Origin: Hordeum vulgare subsp. vulgare
Lineage: Eukaryota; Streptophyta; Magnoliopsida; Poales; Poaceae
Direction: 5' to 3'
Length of the DNA: 64,000 nucleotides
NCBI RefSeq assembly: GCF_904849725.1
Contig: NC_058523.1
Location: 201,403,689 to 201,467,688 of the forward strand
Shown piece after piece: positions 1 through 11,708 of this stretch. Numbering within the stretch: the stretch's first letter is position 1; the number at the start of each line of letters is the position of its first letter. A program made the translations under genes and the position numbers. The notes under the pieces were generated by a model. That model made no database searches. It was not told the DNA's origin and saw only the letters and a list, made by a program, of their open reading frames with translations.

Positions 1-267
1 TGGGTCTTGTCCATCACATCATTCTCCTAATTGTGTGATCCCATTATCAATGACATCCAATGTCCATGGTCAAGAAACCATGACCATCTATTGATTAACG
101 AGCTAGTCAACTAGAGGCTCATTAGGGACATGGTGTGGTCTATGTATTCACACATGTATCACGGTTTCCGGTTAATACACGTATAGCATGAACAATAGAC
201 AATTGTCATGAACCAGGAAATATAATAATAACCATGTTATTGTTATCTCTAGGGCATATTTCCAACA
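1..267 (-). repeat. Copia LTR, 5' terminal part (BARE-1/WIS/Angela type), cut by window edge
   Basis: Read on the minus strand, the LTR begins at 267 with TGTTGGAAATATGCCCTAGA, the hallmark start of BARE-1/WIS/Angela Copia LTRs. It matches the starts of the Copia C LTRs at 40342 and 45544. The rest of the LTR lies left of the window, so full element or solo LTR cannot be decided. The five bases after the LTR, GGTTG at 268-272, are the candidate target-site duplication. Confidence 0.88.
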
Positions 268-379
268 GGTTGGTCTCGCCCTTTACGTCGAAGAAGGAGA
301 TATATGTGGAACGCTATTCCTGGGTGGTGAACCGCACGCTGAAGAAGTGGCGAAAGAGCGCCACCGAGGACCTAACCCC
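268..379. other. Unassigned segment between Copia LTR and Gypsy A
   Basis: This 112-base piece is the flank into which Gypsy A inserted. It is GC-rich compared with the elements around it and is open in two plus-strand frames, but it is too short to identify. The same host sequence should resume at 7817. I see no known motif. Confidence 0.4.
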
Positions 380-1908
380 TGATAACCCACAAGTATAGGG
401 GAACGTTTATATCCCTTTTCAATAAATAAGAGTGTCGAACCCAATGAGGAGCTAAAGGTATAACAAATATTCCCTCAAGTTCTATCGACCACCGGTACAA
501 CTCTACGTTTGCTTTACCAAAAACAAGAATAAAACTAGAAGTACTTAGTAGGTGTAATAGATAGGTTTGCAAGATAATATAGAACAAGTAAATAAAATTT
601 ATGTGCCATTTTGCAAGAAAAGAAAGAGCAGGGAAACAAAAGTTAAGCGCTATTTAGTAGAATGCTTTTTGTGTAACGCAAGAAAAAGATTGTCCACAAG
701 GAATTGAATATAACATGATATATACTTATCATTTGCAATGAGGAAGAGGCATAAACTAACACACCTTCCATACTTGGATCAGATGCACTTATGATTGTAC
801 CTCTGTCAACCATCTACAACTACTAGAAATCATTAAGCTAAACCTATCCATAGCATTAAACATCAAGTCTTCTTTACTCCCATACGCGCACAACTCCCTT
901 ACACGGATGTAAGTTTCTGTCACTCTTGCCACCCACTAGAAGCGAATCATGAGCATATTGCAAACCATCTAGTGTGTACCCTTCACGTGTGCACCTAATG
1001 GAAGGCACCTTAGGAAAGCACCATAGCAACACACAACTCATATCAATAACATCATATCATAATTAACCCGCAGGACAAAACGAATCTACTCAAACATCGT
1101 AGGATAGCCACATATCATTGGGAAATAGTATGTAGTGTTGAGGAGCATATTTTAGTAGAGAGTTATGGCGAGAAAGGAAGTGTTGCACCTCTTCATAGAT
1201 GGGTGGAGAGTTGGTGTTGATGGCGGCAAGCTTGTTGATGTAGATCGCTGTCACGCTCCTTGCCCTGGCGGCACTCCGGTGCCACCGGGAGAGAGGAGGA
1301 GAGATCCCCCCTCCTTATTCTTCTTCCTTGACCTCGTCCTAGATAGGATGATAGTTCCCCCTCTCGTACATGTCCTGTATGGCGGCGGAGGGGCAGGAGC
1401 CACTCCGAGATTGGATCTCCCTCTCTGTTCTCTTCTGTTTCACGTTCCTATTTTCTCGCCCTTCACCGTTTCTTAAATTCCAGGGGATCCGTAACTCCGA
1501 TCGGGCTGAAAATTTTACACGATAGTTTTTCGTAAATTATATTTCTTGCGCATGAAGAAGAGCCCCAACCGAGTCACGGTATGGCCACTAGAGGAAAGGG
1601 CGTGCTAGGGGGTATGGGTCGCGCCCTGGTGGCTAGTGGAGGCCTTGGGCCTTTGTTTACGTTGATTCCACCTCCCAACAATTACATATATTCCATAATA
1701 TTTCTTTGTAATTTTATATCGCGTTTGGACTTTGTTTGATATGGATATTCTTCAAAACAAAAAACATGAAACAAACATGAACTGGCACTTGGCGCTGGAT
1801 CAATATCTTAGTCCTGTAAATCATATAAAATGTTGCCAAAAATATGTGAAAGTTGTATAATATTGGCATGGAACAATAAAAAATTATAGATATGATGGAG
1901 ACGTATAA
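380..1908 (-). repeat. 3' LTR of Gypsy A
   Basis: This copy aligns by eye along its whole length with 6304-7816. The end facing the interior has mutated from the expected terminal CA (plus strand ...ACGTATAA at 1901-1908). The outer end keeps TGATAACCCACAAG. A small ORF at 1165-1476 appears in both LTRs in different, non-conserved form and is not a gene. Confidence 0.87.
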
Positions 1909-4900
1909 ACATGTGCAAGCTTAATTTTTGCTCATCCTCGAGTAGGTAAATGATAAAAAGATATTTTTTTATGTGGAATTCTACCTAGCATAATATTGAT
2001 CATATACCTAATCATTGCATGAACATTAAGATACAAGTGATTCAAGGCAAAAGTCTATCATTTGACATAAAGACATTAATACTCAGGCATCCCAACAAAG
2101 AATCGTGTCTTCCAATATATCAACGCTAAATAAATCCATCCCTAGAAAATTATATAGCTTGTCATGCTTGGTCTTCCTAGCATAAGGTATAAATCATGAG
2201 CACCTAGGTGTCAAATCAAGCAATTGGATCGTACTTTTTAACGTGCTTCAACCTTTTATTACTCACTCAATACATGAGCGTGAACCATGGATATAGCATA
2301 TAGGTGTAATAGAATATGGTGTTAGGTTTCAAAGGGGTGAAATTGAAGAAGAAAGTCTCGCTTCAACCCGACGTATCAACGGACTATGGAGATGCCCATC
2401 AATAGATATCAACGCGAGGAATAGGGGTGTCCATGCAACAGATGCACTGAGAGCTATATGTGTATGCAAGCTCAATATTACTGGGTGTGCATTAAACTCT
2501 ATAATGAAAAATTAGCACTAGTATATGTAAGTGACAACATAGGAGACTCTCCATATGAAAAACATGGTGCTACTTTGAAGCACAAGTGTGGAATTGGCAT
2601 GCCCCTTCTCTCATTTCTCTCATTTTTTTTATTTTTTTCATTTTTTCATTTCTTTTTCTTTTTATTTTTTATTTTTGTGGTGGGCTCATTTGGCCTCCCC
2701 CATTTTTCATTTTTCATCCAGAGTCTCATCCCAACTTGTGGGGGAACCATAATCTCCATCATCCTTTCCTCACTTGGGCAATGCTCTAATAATGATGATC
2801 ATCACACTTGTGTTTACCTACAACTCAATATTACAAGTCGATACCTAGAACAAAGTATCACTCTATATGAATGCCTTTGGCAGTGTACTAGGATGTGCAA
2901 TGATCTAGCATAGCACACGCCTAAAAAAATGGAGAAGCCATATAAATATCATGCTAGCTAGCTATCTTATGATCATGCAAATCAATATGACGATGAATGC
3001 GCAAGTCATCGAAATGGAAGCGATGGAAGGTGCATGGCAATATATCTCGGAATGGCTATGGAAATGCCATAATAGGTCGGTATGGTGGCTGTCTTTAGGA
3101 AGATATAATACGGCTTATGTGTGATAGAGTGTATCATATCATGTGGTTTGGATGTACCTCCGAAGTCTGCACCATCTCTCGAGGTGAGAAAGGTCAATGC
3201 ATGGTACCGTAGAGGCTAGCAAATTGCGGAAAGGTAATAATGCGTATAATTCATGGGTTCACATTAGACATAAAGAACTCACATACTTATTGCAAGATTT
3301 TATTACCTCTGTCGAAGCAACGCACTACCAGCATGCCCTGAGGGGGAAGGTTGGGAGGAGTTAACCATCGCACGACTCCGATTATAACAGCACAAAGGAT
3401 TTCAATCAAGGATAAATTATGCTCCAACTTCACCGCATAACCAGAGACTATACGTGCATGCTTTGGGAATCACAAACCTTAACATCAATATTCATACTAA
3501 TTCACAATTGTCAACTAGTGCAGCCACATATTACTATCTTAATGTCGCAAAACTATTGCACGGAATCAAACATATCATACTTAGTGATTTAAAAAGTTTA
3601 TGTAGGATTTTATGACTAACCATGTAAATGAACAATTCCTTTTGACTCTATGAAAGTGAAGCATGTGAGTTTTATTCTTTCTACAAAATACCACTCTCTA
3701 ATAAATATAAGTGAAGCAGAATAGCATTCGAAAAATAACGGTTATCTATATGTAGAGAAATAGGCAGCGCGAACTTCAAATGATATAAGTGAAGAACATG
3801 AAGCATTCTATAAAACCATACTCAAAAGATATAAGTGAAGTGTGATGAGCGTTCTATAAATCAACCATGGACTATCTCATACCAGCATGGTGCATAAAAT
3901 AAAAGTGAAAACTAAACACAAAATACGCTCCAAGATGTACCCATATCACGTGAACAAAACAAAGACACAACCATATTGATACTTGTTGAAGAAAGAAGGG
4001 ATGCCTTCTGGGGCATCCCCAAGTTTAGACACTTGAGTCTCCTTGGATATTTACTTGGGGTGCCTTGCGCATCCCCAAGCTTGAAATATTGCCTTTCCTT
4101 CATGTCCTCATATCGAGACCTCCTCGAACTCCGAACACTTCATCCACACAAAACTTAGCAGAAAATTTGTGAGATCCATTAATATAATAATGCAAATTAC
4201 TACCTTAAGTACTGTTGCAAACCCATTAATATTTTGTTTTTGCATTATATCTACTGTAGTATAACTTCTCCATGGCTTATCCCATCGATACAATCGATAG
4301 TTTCATCAAAACGAGCAAAACAATGCATCAAAAACTTAATCTGTCAAATACAGGACAATCTATAGTAATCTGAACATTGACCATAATTCTGTAACTAAAA
4401 AATTCTGAAAAATTTATGAAGTATTAATGTGTAAAAAAATCCAAAACTTAGGACGTTCCACTAAAGAAATGTAAATTCACATACTACACCCAAAGTTTCT
4501 GTTTTTGCACCGCTCATACCAACAAGTAATCTAATCATCCTAAAGGAAAATATTGGCACATTATTTTTGTAATACAATGGATTTGTACAAGGGGATAATT
4601 ATTTTTCTGAGAAACTCATGAAAAATTCTACATTGTTTCCATGAGCATGAACACAAGTGTTTAAGGTCGACCCTCACTTCTCAAATGCATAACCTTCCAA
4701 ACGCTTCTCTTTTCGAAAAAGTTTTTTTGTTCCCCTCTATATTTTTTGTTTTTAAACTTTTTAAAAGAACTGAAAAGAAATAAATGACTCTTTAAAACTT
4801 CTGGGTTGTCTCCCTGTTAGCGCTTTCTTTAAATCCATTAATCTAGGCATAAAGTGTTCAAGTAATGGATCCACCCGGATCCCTAGATATATAAAAGCCA

Positions 4901-5108
4901 ATTTTAGTTAAAATGATCTGTAATTTAGTATTGAGCACAAAGAAACATATATCATGCAATGATGAAGTCTAACTCTCTTCCTATGCATTGGCATGCCAGA
5001 AAAGAACAATTCATGGATGTCAAGTAAAGGCCAATACATAGCATAAGCAGTTTCTTGCAATTTTATTGTGTTGTAAACATCAAGAGGCGGAGATGTAGTT
5101 CCTCTATC
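1909..5108 (-). other. Gypsy A interior, non-coding 3' part
   Basis: About 3.2 kb of AT-rich internal sequence has no credible ORF. A decayed polypurine tract sits at 1909-1922. The stretch around 2690-2815 matches, in opposite orientation, 58470-58600 of Gypsy C. A pair of AAGCTTGGGGATGC-like motifs occurs on the minus strand near 4010-4080; the same pair recurs at 39370-39460 in Gypsy C. This shared non-coding interior ties the elements into one superfamily of non-autonomous Gypsy elements. Confidence 0.7.
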
Positions 5109-6047
5109 CTAATAATTGCAAGTAGGAGCAACAAGCACATGCATATTGTATCCATCAAAATCATCATGTGTAGTGGTAAAACGCAACCCATCAATATAAT
5201 CCTTCGCTGATATGGTGTAGTTTCGAGAATTCAAATAGATAATAGGACTATCGTGTGTGGGTGCAATAGCAACAATTTTATGCTTGACACAAGGAACTAC
5301 ATAAAGTTCATCCCCATAAGCATAATTCATATTGGAATCATGGCCACAAGTATAGAAAGCATCAAGTTCGTCAAATATGGATATTTTAAATGAATCCAAG
5401 GGATCGTAGCAATCATCATAGCATTCATCCTCCGGTAAGAACGAAGGGAAATTAAACAATGTATGAGTTGAAGAGTTACTCACATTAGAAGGTGGGCACA
5501 CGTAGCAAATCCGCTCTTCCTCCCTTTGTTCTTCACTCTCCGCCTCATCTTTTTCATCAAATGAGCTCACAGTTGGAGCAAGTTGTTCTTCCATAGATTC
5601 CTGCAAAATATTAGTTTCTTCCAAGGCGGCAGACATTCTCTCAATAAATTCATCAATATGGGCATTGTATTCATAATTCCCATAGCAATATTTAAGTATG
5701 GAAAAAATTTCAGATTAGTGAAGAATAGCATCATCCTTTTCAATCAAAGAAGAAATTTCATAAGCACCCTTAAAAGCAACGAATTCTTCTATTTGTTCCA
5801 TATCATAGTAATCATATAAATCATTAGCATAAGAAGACAAGGTTTCGTTATTATTAAATGCACATTGAAAGGGAAGGTTTGAAGTCTCCATCTTAGAGCA
5901 ACAAGTATAATCACACCTCAAGCATAAATTCCAAGCATACCAACGGAGCATTTTAACTTCATCCCATAAGTGTTTCCCTTTTTGAGTCAAGAGATAATCC
6001 CTTAAATACTCACATTGATCCAGCATGTATCGAATCATCAAGTTCAA
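5109..6047 (-). pseudogene. Uncharacterised internal ORF of Gypsy A, broken
   Basis: Two minus-strand open pieces, 5715-6047 (110 codons) and 5109-5636 (175 codons), look like one broken protein. The downstream piece is acidic, with an EEREE-type run, then motifs such as FNFPSF, CYDPLDSFKISIFDELDAF, TCGHD and YVVPCVKHKIVAIAPTHDSPI, and ends in APTCNY. I recognise no enzymatic domain. Similar hypothetical proteins are familiar from Triticeae non-autonomous Gypsy elements, and Gypsy B (15822-16394) carries a related tail. Its function is unknown. It lies just downstream of the primer site, where gag normally starts, but it is not an obvious gag. Confidence 0.6.
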
Positions 6048-6276
6048 TGGGGAAATCTCAGGATTATCAAAGTAATATTAAATGTTTTCCACATAACCAT
6101 CATCGTGGGTTTCAGGAAGTTCCCTATCTCCATGAGTAGCAAGTACAACTATTTTTTTGGTATTTCGTATTCCATATCCATAACTAAAGATATAAACAAC
6201 GAATAATAGAAAATAATAATTTCTTAGTGATAAAGGAAACAAGCACACGCGAGAATATTCACCGTACGCTATTGCT

Positions 6277-6293
6277 CCCCGACAACGGCGCGA
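6277..6293 (-). other. Primer binding site, tRNA-Asp type (Gypsy A)
   Basis: On the minus strand the sequence next to the LTR matches 15 of 17 bases of the complement of the plant tRNA-Asp 3' end (TGGCGCCGTTGCCGGGG). It lies about ten bases inside the 5' LTR boundary. This fixes the element's orientation. Confidence 0.88.
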
Positions 6294-6303
6294 GAAAAAG
6301 TCT

Positions 6304-7816
6304 TGATAACCCACAAGTATAGGGCATCTTTTCAGCCCTTTTCGATAAATAAGAGTGTTTAACCCAACGAGGAGCTAAAGGTAGAACAAATATTCCCTCA
6401 AGTTCTATCGACCATCGATACAACTCTACGCACACTTAACGTCTGCTTTACCTAAAACAAGAATAAAACTAGAAGTACTTAGTAGGTGTAATAGATAGGT
6501 TTGCAAGGTAATAGAGAACAAGTAAATAAATGTGAGGTGTTGTTTTGCAAGAAAATAAAGAGCATGGATATAAAAGTTAGGGGCTGTTTAGTAGAACTCT
6601 TTTTGTGTAACGCAAGAAAAAGATTGTCCATAGGCAATTGAATATAACATGATAGTTACTTATCATGAGCAATGCGGGAGAGGCCTATGCTAACACACTT
6701 TCTGTACTTGCATCATATGCACTTATGATTGGAATTCTAGCAAGCATCTCCAACTAATAGAAATCATTAAGATAAATGCAACCATAGCATTAAACATAAA
6801 TTCCTCTTTACTCCCATACGCGCATAACTCCGTTACTCGGGGGTAAGTTTCTCTCACTATCGGCACCCACTATAAGGGAATTATGAACATATTGCAAACC
6901 CTCAAGCGTGTATCCTTCACGTGTGCGCCTCACGGAAGGCACCTTACGACAGCATCATATCAACACATAACTCATATCAATAACATCATATCACACTCAA
7001 CCCATAGGACAAAATGGATCTACTCAAACATCATATGATAGCCACATATCATTCGGAAATAGTATGTAGTGTTGAGCACCATGTTTAAGTAGAGAGTTAT
7101 AGCGGGACAAGATGTGTTGCACTGCTACATAGAGGGGGAGAGAGTTGGTTCTGACGGAGACAAGATTGTTGATGTAGATCGCCATCACGCTCCTTGCCCT
7201 GACGTCACTCCAGCGCCACCGAGGGAGAGGGGGAGAGAGCCCCCTCCTTATTGTTCTTACTTGGATCCCCGCCTAGATGGGCGGAGAGTTCCCCCTACGG
7301 TGGATGGCCTCCATGGTGGCGGAGGGGAAGGAGCCCCTCCGATATTAGATCTCCCTCTCTGTTCTCTTCTGTTTTGAATTGTTATTTTCTCGCCCTTAAC
7401 CGTTTCTTAAATTTTCATAAATTCCTAACTCCGATTGGGCTGAAATTTTTACATGATTTTGTTCATAAATTATCTTCATTGCATGTTGTGGGCACTAGAG
7501 GGAAGGGCGCTCCACGGGGTATGGGTTGCACCCTGGTGGGTAGTGGAGGCTGTGGGCCTTCGTTTATGTTGATTCCACCACCCAAAAAATAACATATGTT
7601 CCAAAATAGTTCTCCATAAATTTTTATCGTGTTTGGAATTCGTTTGATATGGATATTCTACGAGACAAAAAACATGCAACAAACAGGAAGTGACACTTGG
7701 CACTTGATCAATATGTTAGTCCAATAAATCATATAAAATGTTGCCAAAAATATGTTAAAGTTGTATAATATTGGCATGGAACAATAAAAAATTATGGACA
7801 TGGCGGACACGTATCA
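6304..7816 (-). repeat. 5' LTR of Gypsy A
   Basis: The 1513-base LTR starts on the minus strand at 7816 with TGATACGTGTCCGCC and ends at 6304 with GGGTTATCA. It aligns with 380-1908. The divergence between the copies is obvious by eye (many scattered substitutions and small indels), so the insertion is not recent. Confidence 0.87.
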
Positions 7817-8499
7817 ACGCCCACGAAAGATTCATAGTAAAAGGCGAAGATGGCCAGGAAGAGGATGGAGTTGGGCTGAAGATGTAAGGCCTAGATTCCG
7901 TAATGGGACAGGATGGCATAGAAAGATTCGGAAAACGGCGGAACAAAACCGGCATACACACTTTGGAGAAAGAAGGGGTAGACGGACTCCCCCCATCCTG
8001 CTCTGCATCATCGAGCCAAGCCAGATCCCATCATCCACAACTCACTCTGGGCTCGACGATCATCGGGAGCATCGGGCCCAAGTCCTCACCCTTCGCGATA
8101 GAGGAATGCTGGAGAGTTGGCCCAACAACAGGAGATTTTCTGCCGGTGCCGCGACCTTCGCCTTCTTGCAGACCGGCGCCATCAGCATGAGACGGTCATG
8201 AATGGGGCTGAGAAGCCGCCTTGCCCGAGGTTGTATAGAGATGAGGCACACGCAAAGAAAGGGAGTGTAGCGGGATTAATGTGGGAAAAGGAAGATTAAT
8301 GATGGCCTTGCACTGTGCGGGAGCTTTATTTTGGTGTGTGCGGTTGTCGAGGCGTCGTGCAAAGTGGGGGAGCCCCACGCCACGTCGTGCAACATGCAAC
8401 GCGCCTGACCCGCAGGTAGTTAGGATCCATGCCTTTTCTCCCTCTAGATTGCGGAATCATGCATGCCGCGGGCTTGGGGGCTAGTGTCGATCCCTCGGT
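7817..8499. other. Unassigned flank of Gypsy A
   Basis: Moderately GC-rich sequence continues the host DNA interrupted by Gypsy A. Several overlapping ORFs (for example 7794-8201 plus) run out of the LTR into this flank and into one another on both strands, which indicates chance openings rather than a gene. I see no recognised repeat end or domain. Confidence 0.4.
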
Positions 8500-9361
8500 A
8501 ATGGGGGTATCCCGCCCGTGTGCATGCAGGCCCAGATGTGGCGCATGCAAGGGGCCAAGCGTGACCCTTTTAGGACTTCAAGGCCGAGGCACTCCCGGGG
8601 CCCCCCGCCTTATTAGGAGGATGTTAGTAAACATCGTGAGGATCTGCGCTTAGCCCCCTCAGGAGGGCATCTCCCGAGGCTACCCTCGAGGCCCTCGCAA
8701 AGCGTACAGATCGAACGTGACTCGGCGGGGTCGCACGGTCCTACACCGTCACATGGGTGACGCACGCTGCACCAAGTGGTGCTAGGAGGTGTGCCAGCAG
8801 GCACATGTGAAGAGGGTTTCCCCTTTTGTGCTAAGGGAGGAGGGCCACCGCAAGTTCCCAAAGCAATCCCTAAAGATTTTCCTCTTCGGTGCAAGAAGAC
8901 CAGGACGGGAGGATCACTAGGGCAGGAGGTCATCCCCGATCCGACCAAGGCGTAACGATAGGAAACTTTTAAAGGTGGAGAGCATTTTTTTCAGGATAGG
9001 CCGTGTTCCTGCCCCCTTCAAACCGTCCGTTGTGACAACCCTTCCCGCCTTGTTTTTTGAGGGAAGACGACAAGGGATAGTATAAAGGAGGATAGGCCGC
9101 AACCGTAGAAGGCGATCAACCTAGGACTAGCAAGAACACCCTTGTACTCTCTTCCTCGCTCTCAAGCAATCCAGACAAGCAGGAGTAGGGTTTTACACCT
9201 TTAGGTGGCCCAAACCTGGGTAATGTTCCGTTTCTATTGTTCTTCCTCCTTAGCACAATCACGTTGGGTTGTCGCTGTGAGGTTGCATTGTAGAGTAGGC
9301 TAGGAGAGCCAGCGCACCCCAGAGTACGAACCCCCAGGGTCCTCAGAGCCCCGATTCGAAC
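8500..9361 (+). repeat. Probable Gypsy-type LTR, solo or truncated
   Basis: GC-rich LTR-like sequence has a promoter-like GTATAAAGGA at about 9080. It is followed by the CTCTCAAGCAATCCAGACAAGCAGGAGTAGGG-style leader and AACCTGGGTAA, which recur in many Triticeae Gypsy LTRs. It ends near 9361 (GATTCGAACA). No primer site follows, so it is solo or broken. The left boundary is uncertain. ORFs here overlap on both strands and are not genes. Confidence 0.5.
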
Positions 9362-9689
9362 AATATGAAACTCAACCATAACATGTTGAACTAAATCGTA
9401 TATATACCGTCTTAGTGACGAAGCCTTTTGGAAGATCAATGAAGAAGTTCCTATCCTTATGGCATCTCAAAGCACCACGATTCTTATATGGGCATCCATT
9501 TACTGCTGTCAATATCTTTGATCAAAGTAAGCATAGATCATTGGACTAAATAACTTACACATTAAAATAGAACATATACTACTAATTAAACAATTTTATA
9601 AATGGTGCACAATTCAAACATATAATAACATTTATAGAGTTTAACAGTAATTCATATACAAAATAGCTAGCTAGTGCTACGTCCATCAT
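9362..9689. other. AT-rich stretch, nothing recognised
   Basis: About 330 bases of AT-rich sequence without ORFs, terminal repeats or known motifs. Confidence 0.4.
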
Positions 9690-10172
9690 CTAGCAAGCTA
9701 CTGGCCAGAGGGGCCAGCCTCATGGTCGTCCCTACGGCGCCGGTGTAGCGGTTGCATCTCCCCCTCCTACGGCCCGAGGTTATCCCAATTTACGGTATCC
9801 TCCTCTACGGCTCTTCCTCGCTGCATACTGAAGGAGCATCATCTTGTTGGTCTCTAAGAGTTTCTCATCTCTCGCAAGCTCCATCACTAATGGGTCGAAC
9901 TACTGTTGGTCGGCCTAGAGGTTCTCCTTCTCCTTAGCCCTAGTACATATCCTTGTGTTCTCCAGCAGGTGGAATTGGACGTACGCACGGTAAATAGGGA
10001 AGTTCAGAATCATTTTTTACTTATGATACTCAACCTCCTTTGCATCATAGGCACACGCTGCTAACTCTAGGGTCTCCTAGTGTCCAAGCTGGTGGATCAT
10101 ATTATACTTCGTGATGGTTGCATAGTACTTAGTCCCATTCTGTCACACACCATGAAACTTTGGAGCCATCTG
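9690..10172 (-). pseudogene. AP2/ERF-like transcription factor relic
   Basis: Translated from an ATG at 10171 on the minus strand, the frame reads MAPKFHGV*QNGTKYYATIT, then ETLELAACAYDAKEVEYH and KMILNFP. These resemble the YRG and RAYD elements of an AP2/ERF DNA-binding domain (FRGVR..G.YYAEI, AARAYD, LNFP). The frame continues through a charged region (RAKEKENL, VMELARDEKLLETNKMM) to about 9690. At least eight in-frame stops are present, so it is a relic. AP2-domain genes are expanded in wheat relatives. Orientation is opposite to the Gypsy LTR fragment that abuts it at 10203. Alternative: chance similarity or a captured gene fragment in an unrecognised element. Confidence 0.42.
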
Positions 10173-10202
10173 ACTATACCTGCAACACCTAGACAATCTA
10201 AA

Positions 10203-11290
10203 GCCTGTTCCGAAGAGGAGCACAATCACAAAGGGGTTCATCATCACCATTCATCCTCCTCCAATGATGCGGGATTAGTTCACATGACACCTACGGGTCC
10301 GTAGGCAGTATATAGATGGCTTTCTCTCTCGTTTTGTTTCTCAATACAATGGTGTCTTGGAGATCTATATGATGTAACTCTTTCTTTTGCGGTGTGTTTG
10401 TTGGAATCCGATGAATTTTGAGTTTATGATCAGATCTATGAAAACATATTCACGCTTGATTATTATAGCCTCGTATTTCTTCTCCGATACTTGGTTTTTG
10501 TCTAGCCAACTTGATCTTTTATCCTGCAATGGGAAGAGGTGCTTGGTGATGGGTTCGATCTTTTAGTGCTCAATCTCAATGACAGAAAGAGACATGACAC
10601 ACATGTATCATTGCTATCAAGGATAAAACGATGGGGTGTATTCCTACATGAATAGATCTTGTCTACATCATGTCATCGTTTTAAAGGCATTACTCCTTTT
10701 CTCCATGAACTCAATACACCACATGCATGCTGGATAGCGGTCGATGTGTGAAGTAATAGAAGTAGATGCAGTCACAAGTCGGTCTACTTACCTTGGACAT
10801 GATGCCTATATACATGATCATTGTCTTGAATATCATCATAATTTTTTTTCTCTTCTATCAATTGCCCAACAATAATTTGTCTACCCACTGCTTGCTATTT
10901 TCTCGAGAGAAGCCACTAGTGAAACCTACGGCCCCCGGGTCTACTTCACATCATCTATTTGCAATCTCTGCTTTGCTATTTGGTTTTATACTTAATTTGT
11001 TCTTTTTTAAGATCTATATTACCAAAAACCCAAAAATACCTTGTTGTGTTCTATTTTTTATCACCTTTATTTGCATCTATCCATCTATCCTTACTTTACC
11101 CACGATGGATTTTCAACCCCTATAGGTGTTGGGTTGCAAAGATTTGCTATTTGTGTGCAGGTGCTGCTTAATTAGTCTGGTGGATCTTCCTACTGGATTG
11201 ATACCTTGGTTTCTTAACCGAGGTAAATACTTGCCATCACTGTGCTACACCACCCTTTAAGCTTGGAGGGAAAACTAACGCACTTGTGAG
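10203..11290 (+). repeat. Truncated Gypsy LTR, same family as the Gypsy B LTRs
   Basis: From AGGGGTTCATCATC onward, through the poly-pyrimidine GGCTTTCTCTCTCG, GCGGTGTGTTTGTTGGAATC and GATGCATGCTGGATAGC-type blocks, to GGAGGGAAAACTAACGCA (about 11275), it matches the Gypsy B LTRs in opposite orientation. The first 500 or so bases of the LTR are missing. No primer site follows. Small ORFs at 10766-11171 are inside the LTR and not genes. Confidence 0.75.
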
Positions 11291-11708
11291 CACCGTCACA
11301 GAGCTGGTGGGTCCTTGATTGCGACGGTGGATAAGACGACGATGACGTTGCTGGAGATGGTGACAGAGACGGTGGCGGTGGATATAATGGTGGCGGTATA
11401 TATACAAAATTAAAATAAAAGTTTAAAATCTAATACATATATATGAGAACAACATAGATTTCATTTATTAATGTGGTCTACTTATAAATATATATATATA
11501 TATGTTACACAATGAGAATTATCAATAAAAACTCAAAATTTACTACTAGATCTAGACTAACAACACCATTATTGTGATGACGACCACAAGAAGAAATGTT
11601 GCCACTGATACAACTCAGAGAAACAGGCTAAGCATGCAATCGGCTAAAAGAGCATATCGAAGCATCTTGAATTTTCTGATTTGGACTCGCATCACATCGT
11701 TATTGAGT
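11291..11708. other. Unassigned AT-rich flank with TA repeat
   Basis: This is the sequence into which Gypsy B inserted. A trinucleotide-rich GACGGTGG run sits near 11320-11390 and a pure TA microsatellite at about 11488-11503. I see no coding or element signal. Confidence 0.45.

Larger units (their letters stand above)
380..7816 (-). mobile_element. Gypsy A: complete non-autonomous Ty3/Gypsy LTR retrotransposon
   Basis: The element is 7.4 kb on the minus strand. It has two LTRs (1529 and 1513 bases) that start TGATACGTCTCC-like and end CTTGTGGGTTATCA. A tRNA-Asp primer site lies next to the 5' LTR and a decayed polypurine tract (1909-1922) next to the 3' LTR. The flanks are ACCCC (375-379) and ACGCC (7817-7821), a five-base duplication with one change. 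The 4.4 kb interior holds only remnants of an uncharacterised ORF. I find no protease, reverse transcriptase or integrase, so it must have moved using another element's enzymes. It resembles the wheat Sabrina/WHAM group, but that family name is from memory and unverified. Confidence 0.87.

Noticed and set aside
1..267. Missing start of the Copia A LTR displaced to the window edge
   Set aside because: This piece overlaps in content with the LTR part still present at 28880-29076, so it is a separate copy.
7794..8201. 135-codon ORF crossing the right edge of Gypsy A
   Set aside because: It starts inside the LTR and reads through the target duplication; overlapping frames on both strands are similarly open.
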